Assembly: GCA_002364005.1 (NCBI GenBank)
Contig: DEXG01000038.1
Span: 1 to 19,730, forward strand
From: Phycisphaerales bacterium UBA3190
GTDB taxonomy: Bacteria; Planctomycetota; Phycisphaerae; Phycisphaerales; UBA1924
Direction of reading: 5' to 3'
DNA length: 19,730 bases
Made by a program: the position numbers and the translations under genes. Below are positions 13,246 through 19,730 of the stretch, piece after piece. Positions within the stretch are counted from its first letter, which is position 1. Every line of letters begins with the position of its first letter. The notes under the pieces were generated by a model. The model saw nothing but the letters and a program-made list of their open reading frames with translations. It was not told the origin of the DNA and did not search any database.

Positions 13246-14766
13246 TTACTTGAGGCCAAGCCGCGTAAAGCCATTGCGTATAGAAGGATGCGACATGAAA
13301 AGCTCCCAAATCAGGCCGGACCTTGCGTTCTCGATTGCCAGAATCAGCGGCCCCTGACTAATCGCAACATAATCCTCCGCGACCCAATCAACCTGCTGGT
13401 GCTGATTCATGCGAAAAGCGTCACGGAATCCCCAGGACTCCGTCCAGACGCCCCCGTTTTGATCGTCTCCCACGGCGTGGCGAGAAGCCCGCAACGACTC
13501 CATCGCGAGCGCTGGCTCAAACATGATCGACGAGCCCGGCGCGTATGGGGCGATGACGCCACCGCCCCAGTTTTCCATGGGGTCGTAGGTCGAGAAATCT
13601 CGATCCGGCTGGGCGCCGCTCATCTCGACCCGAGCGGGGAACTGGCCTGAAACAAGGTAGCCATCGGGTCCGTCGCTCGCGGAGAAGCCCCAGAAGTCTT
13701 CGCCCAGTGAGGGGAGCTTGTTGGGGTTTTGAATCGCGCGGTCCCGGTGCAGATTGACGACTCGTCTTGAGTTTTCCCACCAGTCCACACGAGCGCGTTG
13801 AGGCATCCCGTGGGCCATGGGGTTGTCGGTGCCGAGTGAGCCATAATCCACGAACAGGTGTGCAAAGAACGAGGTGAAGAGTGCGCCGGAGTAGGGGAAC
13901 CAGACGATCTCGCCCTGTCCTTCATGCCAGCCGAGCTGGCGACGCAGGGCCCAGTAGACTTCCTCCGGGGCCCGGTTCTCCGGTTTGGGTGCACACACGC
14001 CGAGTAGGGTTGTGAGGCGGTGCTCATCGCCGCTATCGATCCAGTAATAGGGGAGCAACTCACCATCCCCTGTTGGTACGGCGTCGTCTTTGGGCTTCCA
14101 GCCAAGGCTCAGATAGGGTGTATCGGGCATTCCAGAGCCGGGCGTGTCGAGGAAGAAGGACCAGTCCGCATCGCGGAGCAGCTGATCGACACTGGTCTTG
14201 ATATCCCCCTGAAAGTACTCGCCTGCGACAATCATCCCAGAGAAGAGCAGGGCCGAATCAACCGTGCTCACTACGAGTTCGCGCCCCACGCGCCGGGCTG
14301 ACGCGTCGTGCGGGTTGATGAAGTGGTAGAAGAGGCCTGCCTTGCGGTTGCTGGGCTCGTTCATCAGTGTATCGAGGATGAGCTGCGCATGACGCTCTGC
14401 TTCATCGCGGGAGATCCAGCCCCGTTCGACACCGATTGGGAACGCGGCGAGTTGGAAGCCGACGCCCGCGATGCTTACGACATCGCTGCTGGTCCGGTCG
14501 TAGACCATGCCCGTTTCTGGGCTGACTGCCTCGATGAAATATCGGAAGGTGGCTCGCTGGATCTCATCGAGCAGTTGCTCGTCTTGCTCAGAAAACGCGA
14601 AGGGGGGGCGTTCGGTGTTGGCAGCGGGCTCGATGACCACCTGTTCCGCATCAAGCCGCTGTGGTGCGAGGGGTGCTGCGTGCGGGTTTGAGGTGCAGCC
14701 AGCGTGTGCGACGAGTGAAACGAACGCGATGAAGCTGGGGAAAAGTGTTTGTGTAAGCGTTTTCAT
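13246..14766 (-). CDS. Exported GH144-like (PF10091 glycoamylase-like) beta-glucanase
   Basis: A 506-residue protein. The N-terminus has a signal (TQTLFPSFIAFVSLVAHAGC); Cys24 could be lipidated, but His at -3 makes the lipobox non-standard, so cleavage by the ordinary signal peptidase is possible. The mature part opens LLDEIQRATFRYFIEAVSPETGM (about 65-87, given here as a helix pair), with IAGVGFQLAAFPIGVERGWI (99-118). The PF10091 region covers about 285-485: YSGALFTSFFAHLFVDYGS, DWWENSRR, EDFWGFSASDGPDGY, WTESWGFRDAFR. Known GH144 members are endo-beta-1,2-glucanases; PF10091 proteins in general are less certain, so the substrate is inferred. Expected in the periplasm or outer membrane. 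The gene is divergent from lacI-type regulator, and a predicted operator covers its first five codons. A probable terminator follows. Confidence 0.85.
   Translation of the reverse strand: MKTLTQTLFPSFIAFVSLVAHAGCTSNPHAAPLAPQRLDAEQVVIEPAANTERPPFAFSEQDEQLLDEIQRATFRYFIEAVSPETGMVYDRTSSDVVSIAGVGFQLAAFPIGVERGWISRDEAERHAQLILDTLMNEPSNRKAGLFYHFINPHDASARRVGRELVVSTVDSALLFSGMIVAGEYFQGDIKTSVDQLLRDADWSFFLDTPGSGMPDTPYLSLGWKPKDDAVPTGDGELLPYYWIDSGDEHRLTTLLGVCAPKPENRAPEEVYWALRRQLGWHEGQGEIVWFPYSGALFTSFFAHLFVDYGSLGTDNPMAHGMPQRARVDWWENSRRVVNLHRDRAIQNPNKLPSLGEDFWGFSASDGPDGYLVSGQFPARVEMSGAQPDRDFSTYDPMENWGGGVIAPYAPGSSIMFEPALAMESLRASRHAVGDDQNGGVWTESWGFRDAFRMNQHQQVDWVAEDYVAISQGPLILAIENARSGLIWELFMSHPSIRNGFTRLGLK
14752..14765. 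promoter_or_regulatory. Predicted LacI-family operator (site 1) between divergent genes
   Basis: TGTAAGCGTTTTCA, a full match to the LacI/CcpA-type consensus TGWAARCGYTWWCW. It overlaps the first codons of the minus-strand glucanase gene and lies immediately upstream of the regulator (20 bp before the ATG at 14785, one base before the one at 14767). A repressor bound here would act on both genes, including its own. Sites 2 and 3 share 12 of the 14 positions. Confidence 0.72.
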
Positions 14767-14784
14767 ATGCTACCATCATCCCAC

Positions 14785-15822
14785 ATGAAACGGCAGGAAG
14801 CAAGTGAGAATGGTCGCACGGGTGCGGTTTCGATCCGGAGCGTCGCAGAGCGCGCCGGGGTTTCGATCGCAACGGTCAGTCGGGTCCTTAATACCCCAGA
14901 TAAGGTATCTCAGGCGACTGCTGAGCGTGTCCGTGAGGCGATTGAGGATCTGGAGTACCGGCCGAACCTGTTCGCGAAGGGGTTGCTCACGAAGCGCAGC
15001 CGTGTGATCGGGGTCTCTCTGCCGGACATCCATGGCGAGTTCTACTCGGAGCTGATGTGCGCGCTTGATGATCGGGCCTGTGCCCTTGGGTACCACTTGC
15101 TCGTGAGTTCCAATGCCCATCGCGTGGAGCGTGGGCCTGGGAATGGCTTTGCTTTGGATCTTGTTGATGGCATGATCGTGATGCTCACGGAGCGTACCGG
15201 TGTGGATATCGAGGGCATCAGTAAGCTCTCGCACCCAGCGGTGGTCATCGGGTTCGACGAGCCGGGCCTGGAGGTGGAAACGATTGTTGTGGACAACCAG
15301 ACCGGTGCACGCAAGGCGATCGAGCACTTGCTGAGCGGGAATACCCCGGATCGCTGCTATTTCGTTGGGGCCCATCGCGGCAACATCGACTCTGACGAGC
15401 GTCTCAATGCCTTCTGTGCCGCGCTGCGGGAACGAGGTCATGAGCCGCGGAGTGATCAGATTGCGCGGCGTGAGTTCTCATTTGATTGGGGATGGGAATG
15501 GGCAGAGGGCATGATTGATGAGGGTTTGCTCGAAGATGTGGCGGTCTTCGCGGCGAATGATGAGATTGCGATTGGCATCGCCAATGCCGCGCGGGACCGT
15601 GGGGTTGATATCCCTGGCTCGCTCCGCGTGGTTGGGTTTGACGACTCAAGGTTGTGCAGTCTTCTGCGTCCGAAGCTGTCCTCGGTGCGGATGCCCGTGC
15701 GAGAGATCGGGCATGCCGCGATTGAGGCGATCATCCGGCGCATTGAGGAACCCGACAGCGCCCCGCGTCACGCGCGCTTGGCGACGACCTTCGTTCAGCG
15801 TGAATCGAGCGGTCTGTCCTGA
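14785..15822 (+). CDS. LacI/GalR-family transcriptional regulator
   Basis: A 345-residue protein from this ATG; an in-frame ATG at 14767 would add six residues, and neither has a clear Shine-Dalgarno sequence. The N-terminal HTH is classic: VAERAGVSIATVSRVLN (about 20-36), then the hinge-helix region YRPNLFAKGL (about 58-67). The rest is a periplasmic-binding-protein-like effector domain beginning VIGVSLPDIHGEFYSEL, with FAANDEIAIGIANAARD and VVGFDDSRL near the C-terminus, as usual. It would be a repressor released by a sugar, probably a product of the local glucan. Its probable operators are the three 14-bp palindromes of this window. The large dockerin-like gene follows after a gap of about 24 bp on the same strand, so co-transcription is likely. 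Confidence 0.92.
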   Translation: MKRQEASENGRTGAVSIRSVAERAGVSIATVSRVLNTPDKVSQATAERVREAIEDLEYRPNLFAKGLLTKRSRVIGVSLPDIHGEFYSELMCALDDRACALGYHLLVSSNAHRVERGPGNGFALDLVDGMIVMLTERTGVDIEGISKLSHPAVVIGFDEPGLEVETIVVDNQTGARKAIEHLLSGNTPDRCYFVGAHRGNIDSDERLNAFCAALRERGHEPRSDQIARREFSFDWGWEWAEGMIDEGLLEDVAVFAANDEIAIGIANAARDRGVDIPGSLRVVGFDDSRLCSLLRPKLSSVRMPVREIGHAAIEAIIRRIEEPDSAPRHARLATTFVQRESSGLS

Positions 15823-15846
15823 GTTTTGTGATTGGAATGTGTTGCT

Positions 15847-18144
15847 GTGCGTACTCCCAGACTCTTCATCCTGACGATTGGTGCCTGTTGTGCAGTGGCG
15901 CAGGGCGGGCCGGTCTTTGAGCCATGGGAGACCGGGCACAGCGAGCCGGTCGATGCGGTGGCTGCCGCGGAACTGAGCGGGTGGTACGCGACCGGTGATA
16001 CAGGGCAGGACGCGGTCGAGATCCGTGATATTCGCCAGCAGCTGATGCGTCGTATCACGCGCACGGAGCTGCAGGTGCTGCTCCCATGGATGACGCTCGA
16101 TCAAGGAAATGATGGTCCCCGGGCGCTCGCGTGGACCGACTCTGGGCGCGGTCTCTTTCTTGTGGTGTGTGACGATGCGGCAAGTCCTGACGGGCTGGGT
16201 TCGGACGCGGTCGTTCGGTACGACACGACCACGGATCAGCTGAGCGTCTTTGCGCGTGGGGAGATCGGGGACGCAAGCGGGCCGGCGCCGGCGGTTATGC
16301 ACTACGCGGGTCGGTTGTGGCTCTCGACCGATGCCGGCGATGTGCGTGTGTATGAAGCCACCCGGAACACCACGAGCGGGGTGTTGTTGTCGAGCTGGGC
16401 GATGCCCAGCGGCGAACTCGCGCGTGGCTTCGGGCTTGCGCGGGAGCTGGGTTTGGGATTCGCTGTCAGCGAGACGGGCCTCTATCGGTTTGATCTGTTG
16501 CAGGGGAGCCAGGTGCCCGAGCTTGTTGGGCCATTGAGCGGTGCCAGGGGCATCGCGTACAGCGATCACTTCGGCAATGATTTTCAGGAAGGCGCATACA
16601 TCCTGACGGGCACGGGCATCACCCATGTGCCCAAGTTTCAGGCGACAGGCCTGCTCGCGTTTAATCCCATTCTCTATGCCAGTCTTGACACACCGGCACA
16701 CGATCTTGATCGCACGCCCTGCGGGCGGTTGCTCATTGGTGGTGACGGTGGGGCTCAGATCCTGCGTGACGATCAGGACTCGCGGCTCGACTTTGAGTCT
16801 TGGGTCTTGGACGAGTTTGAGCAAGTCACAGCGTTCGCTGAGGGGCTTGTCGCGCCCGATGGCGAGCCCGCTGGTTGGGTGATCGATGCGGATACCGCCT
16901 CGGGTGCCTCCCGGTTCCACCCACCGAGCCCGGACGCGGCTGCGTGGGTCATCATGCTCGAGATTGCCAAGGACCATCTCGCGGGCAATCAGGCCTCGAT
17001 CGGCACCGTGCGTGATATTCTGCGTCGATACGCGGGCCATATGCCCGACGGGATCTCGCCAAGTATGAGCGCCGATGGGATCATGCATCACTGGTACAGC
17101 CCCTGGTCGGGCGATGCTGCTCCGGGCTGGAGCGATGAGTACGCGACGCTGAGCACCATGCTCATCGTGATGGCCGCCGATCGGGCACGCCGGTTTTACC
17201 CGGGCGATTCTGATCTCGTTGGGGCAGCGGACACCATCATCAATCGGGTGAGGAACTGGGATCATTACATCCAGCCAGGTACCAATGCGATGTACTTCAG
17301 GGCCATCGGTTCGGGCGGCCCCGATTTTGGCACGGCAAGCTCGCCGTATAACGAGGGCGTGATCTTCATCGAGCAGGCGGCAGCCTACGGCGAGGCCACA
17401 TCGGCGTTGACCTTCTGGCTCGACCGTGCTTCTTTGCCCGAGGCAGAGTACGTGAGTGGTCTTTCGGTCACGACCAACTGGCCAAACAACCATCTGCCGG
17501 CGTTCGTCTCGCTCTACCCCTACATCGCCCAGCACGCAACCCGGGACAGTGTCGTCTGGAATCGGCACATTGAGAACTCGCTCGCGTCTCACGGCGCGTG
17601 GGTGGATGACAATGCGCCCCGCTTCATGACCGTATTCAGCGCGGGCACAACCAAGCCCGAGTGGGGGGGGTACCACGCTGATTCGCTCTCGGATCACCCC
17701 GGGGATGTCGCCGCGTTTACATCGCTGATGGCGTTCTCTTCCTCAGGACAGACTGCGCCCAGCGTCGGCGCGTACCACGCGTACCGACACGGTGCCCGCC
17801 AGTCATTCGCGACCGGCGCGTCGATGCTTTACCGGCGTTCGAACATCGACCCGGCGTACACGCCCGGAGACGCGGGTTTGCCTGATGTCGTGATTGGTGC
17901 GTTGGGGCTTGCCGAACTGATCAAGCCGGGCACCGGTGATGCGGTGCTCGCGATCCCGTACCGCCCCGAATGCCCGGCGGACCTGTCGCCTCCACTGGGA
18001 GAGCTGAACTTTTTCGATGTATCGATCTTCCTCGGCGCGTTCAACGCAGAGAACCCCGCCGCGGACCTTGCCCGCCCATTCGGAGCGTTCAACTTCTTCG
18101 ATATCTCCGCGTATCTCAACGCGTTTGGCGCGGGCTGCCCCTGA
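15847..18144 (+). CDS. Large secreted dockerin-like protein with possible glycoamylase-like domain
   Basis: A 765-residue protein from the GTG at 15847; a TTG at 15832 would add five residues, and no Shine-Dalgarno is clear. A signal peptide follows (RLFILTIGACCAVAQG). Residues about 25-330 are beta-rich with repeated short motifs (DAVVRYDTTTDQLSVFARG, GRLWLSTDAGDVRVYEA), suggesting a propeller-like fold. About 335-690 is alpha-helical; HHWYSPWSG...DEYATLSTMLIV, NRHIENSLASHGAW, PEWGGYHADS and GDVAAFTSLMAF fall in the same order as motifs of PF10091 glucanases, so it may be a diverged relative. The C-terminus (711-765) has two FFDVS/FFDIS dockerin-like repeats and a final GCP, but neither repeat keeps the calcium loop. 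It follows lacI and precedes the CBM-type gene by 15 bp, probably one operon. Function not established. Confidence 0.78.
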   Translation: MRTPRLFILTIGACCAVAQGGPVFEPWETGHSEPVDAVAAAELSGWYATGDTGQDAVEIRDIRQQLMRRITRTELQVLLPWMTLDQGNDGPRALAWTDSGRGLFLVVCDDAASPDGLGSDAVVRYDTTTDQLSVFARGEIGDASGPAPAVMHYAGRLWLSTDAGDVRVYEATRNTTSGVLLSSWAMPSGELARGFGLARELGLGFAVSETGLYRFDLLQGSQVPELVGPLSGARGIAYSDHFGNDFQEGAYILTGTGITHVPKFQATGLLAFNPILYASLDTPAHDLDRTPCGRLLIGGDGGAQILRDDQDSRLDFESWVLDEFEQVTAFAEGLVAPDGEPAGWVIDADTASGASRFHPPSPDAAAWVIMLEIAKDHLAGNQASIGTVRDILRRYAGHMPDGISPSMSADGIMHHWYSPWSGDAAPGWSDEYATLSTMLIVMAADRARRFYPGDSDLVGAADTIINRVRNWDHYIQPGTNAMYFRAIGSGGPDFGTASSPYNEGVIFIEQAAAYGEATSALTFWLDRASLPEAEYVSGLSVTTNWPNNHLPAFVSLYPYIAQHATRDSVVWNRHIENSLASHGAWVDDNAPRFMTVFSAGTTKPEWGGYHADSLSDHPGDVAAFTSLMAFSSSGQTAPSVGAYHAYRHGARQSFATGASMLYRRSNIDPAYTPGDAGLPDVVIGALGLAELIKPGTGDAVLAIPYRPECPADLSPPLGELNFFDVSIFLGAFNAENPAADLARPFGAFNFFDISAYLNAFGAGCP

Positions 18145-18149
18145 CGATC

Positions 18150-18154
18150 AGGAG
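18150..18154 (+). promoter_or_regulatory. Ribosome binding site of the truncated CBM-type gene
   Basis: AGGAG, 5 nt before the ATG at 18160, within the 15-bp gap after the preceding stop codon. No terminator is present in the gap, which supports co-transcription. Confidence 0.7.
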
Positions 18155-18159
18155 AAACA

Positions 18160-19730
18160 ATGTCCAAGATTCTGATGTGTGGACGCTGGCTGCTGCCAGC
18201 GGTTTTTCTCGGATGGTTTGCCACCATGGCGACCGCGCAGCCCCAAACAGTCGATGGCTTCGACCGGCTGGGCGACTGGGAGCTCATCCTCGCGGACGGC
18301 GTGCATGGCGAACTCACGCAGGAAGACGGCTCGATCCGGCTCGACTACGACTTCAGCGCCGGCGCGGGCTACATTGTGCTCCGCAAGCATGTCGGCATGG
18401 ACATCGACCGGAACTACCGCTTCGGGCTCAGGTACCGAGGCGAGGGGCCACCCAATACGCTTGAGTTCAAGCTCATCGATCCGAGTCTTGAGAATGTCTG
18501 GTGGAGTGTCGAGCGTGATTATCGCTTTCCATCAGCGTGGGCGACCAAGTCGATCCGCCGCCGTCATGTCTCCTTTGCCTGGGGGCCTGATGGCGAGGGC
18601 GGACTTGACACACTGGGGGCCATTGAGATCGCCGTGACCGCGACGAGCGGCGGCAAGGGGCGGGTCTGGTTTGATGAGCTCAGCTATGAGCCGCTCCCAG
18701 AGATCGAGCCGCAGCCGGACGAGCCAACCCTGATTGATGAAGATGGCACAAGGACGCCCGTGAACGCGCATGGGTTCGTGGAATGGCGGGGCGAACCAGG
18801 TGATTCTGTCGTCTTCGAGTTCGATGTGCCTGTCGAGTTCAGCGCCATGCGTGTTGACTGGGCAAGCGGAACAGGCGGCCAGTTCAGCGTGCTGACATCA
18901 GTCGACGGGGGGCGGTTCACGCGTGTCGCGGATGAGCGTATTCATGGGGACGGGGCGCAGGTGCTCTTTCTCCCGGAGACTGAGGCAAAGCAGGTTCGGA
19001 TCGATGTTCAGGGCCGCCCGGCCGTTCTGGACTCGATCACATTTGCGCCGGTCGAGCGGTTTCCTGATGCGAACGCATTCTTTGCGGACCGTGCTGTGAC
19101 GGAGCGAGTTGGTGCGTACCCGAAGTATTTCCAGAAGCTCACGCCGTGGACTGTGATCGGGATGCCCGAGCACGATGCCGAGGCCCTGATGTCCGAGACC
19201 GGGCGCATCGAGCCACGCAAGAGCGGCTATGGCCTTGAGCCATTCATCATGCGTGATGGGCAGGTGCTGAGCTGGGCGGATGTGTCGGTCGCTCAGTCGC
19301 TCTACGACAACGCACTCCCGATCCCCTCTGTGCACTGGTCACTCGATGGTCTGCAGCTGCAGATCACCGCGGTCGCGTCCGATCTCGGTGGGGCGGACCA
19401 GCTCCATGCCCGATACCGCGTTTCCAATACGAGTCAGGAGACGCAATCGTTCTCGCTGGTGCTCGCCGCCCGCCCGTTCCAGGTGCTCCCCGCGGCTCAG
19501 TTCCTCAATACGGTCGGCGGTGCAGTCGAAGCCGGATCCGTTGAGATCGCCCCTCACGCCATTCGGGTTGATGATCAGCCCTTTCTGCATGCGGTGGCTC
19601 CTGCTGATGACCTGCTGATCCACGCCGCATCGCGCGGTCCGCTGACACGCACAATCGCAAAGGAAGGGGCGTGGTCCGCTGCAGCCCAGGCGGAGGCGGG
19701 GCAGTTCCCCTCTGGTGCGATCCGATATCG
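18160..19730 (+). CDS. Secreted protein with carbohydrate-binding-type domains (cut by window end)
   Basis: The frame stays open from the ATG to the window end (523 codons plus 2 nt), so the C-terminus is missing. A signal peptide occupies about residues 1-26 (LLPAVFLGWFATMATA). Residues about 30-180 look like a CBM-type jelly roll: GFDRLGDWELI at the start, GLRYRGEGPPNTLEFKLID, ending RVWFDELSYEPLP. Residues about 205-300 resemble a discoidin (F5/8 type C) domain: VVFEFDVPVEFSAMRVDWA, FSVLTSVDGGRFTRV, AKQVRIDV. The region from about 305 (YPKYFQKLTPWTVIG) is a further beta-rich domain I cannot assign. Likely role: binding, and perhaps cleavage, of the locus glycan outside the cell. It follows the large dockerin-like gene by 15 bp. 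A catalytic domain could lie beyond the edge. Confidence 0.8.
   Translation, partial: MSKILMCGRWLLPAVFLGWFATMATAQPQTVDGFDRLGDWELILADGVHGELTQEDGSIRLDYDFSAGAGYIVLRKHVGMDIDRNYRFGLRYRGEGPPNTLEFKLIDPSLENVWWSVERDYRFPSAWATKSIRRRHVSFAWGPDGEGGLDTLGAIEIAVTATSGGKGRVWFDELSYEPLPEIEPQPDEPTLIDEDGTRTPVNAHGFVEWRGEPGDSVVFEFDVPVEFSAMRVDWASGTGGQFSVLTSVDGGRFTRVADERIHGDGAQVLFLPETEAKQVRIDVQGRPAVLDSITFAPVERFPDANAFFADRAVTERVGAYPKYFQKLTPWTVIGMPEHDAEALMSETGRIEPRKSGYGLEPFIMRDGQVLSWADVSVAQSLYDNALPIPSVHWSLDGLQLQITAVASDLGGADQLHARYRVSNTSQETQSFSLVLAARPFQVLPAAQFLNTVGGAVEAGSVEIAPHAIRVDDQPFLHAVAPADDLLIHAASRGPLTRTIAKEGAWSAAAQAEAGQFPSGAIRY

Noticed and set aside
14752..14765. A true CcpA catabolite-repression (cre) site
   Set aside because: The sequence matches the cre consensus, but CcpA/HPr control belongs to Firmicutes; the local LacI-family protein is the simpler binder.
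15646..17697. 683-codon minus-strand open frame
   Set aside because: It lies antisense to the lacI end and the dockerin-like gene, spans two real genes, is Arg/Pro/His-rich without domains, and is explained by GC-rich codon use on the + strand.

Overview
The window looks like chromosome from a planctomycete, most likely of the Phycisphaerae. This is inferred from high GC with C/G-ending codons, a PEP-CTERM protein, a pseudopilin with the AFTLIELLVV-type leader common in planctomycetes, and two secreted proteins ending in a paired FFDVSAFLxAYN...GCP dockerin-like module. No rRNA, tRNA, CRISPR array, insertion sequence or integrase was recognised.

Layout. (1) 1-960 holds no convincing gene. 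It is strongly A/C-biased on the + strand and carries three copies of a hairpin repeat whose stem covaries. (2) 963-4753 (minus strand) is a clearly more AT-rich two-gene cassette: a 1048-residue HD + HSP90-type ATPase protein followed 29 bp later by a 204-residue membrane protein. I infer a possible defence or stress module; this is the best candidate for an undescribed system. (3) 4915-5950 returns to the A/C-biased composition and holds a putative HTH protein with a long Pro-rich tail. (4) 5997 to the end is a glycan-utilisation locus of at least four transcription units.

Glycan locus. The + strand has a secreted dockerin-like protein and a GPH-family sugar transporter. The - strand has a PEP-CTERM protein, a GH94 phosphorylase, a pseudopilin and a small membrane protein, apparently one operon, and further on a secreted GH144-like (PF10091) glucanase. 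Divergent from the glucanase is a LacI-type regulator, followed on the + strand by a large dockerin-like protein with a possible hidden PF10091-like domain and by a carbohydrate-binding-type protein cut by the window end.

How it may work. The exported glucanase would cut a beta-glucan (beta-1,2-glucan is the leading guess from the PF10091 + GH94 pair, also found fused in cyclic beta-1,2-glucan synthases). The GPH carrier would import the short products, and the leaderless GH94 enzyme would split them with phosphate to glucose 1-phosphate. Three nearly identical 14-bp palindromes (12 of 14 positions invariant) lie at the glucanase/lacI divergence, upstream of the PEP-CTERM operon and upstream of the dockerin gene before the transporter. 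They are the likely operators of the local LacI protein and tie these units into one regulon.
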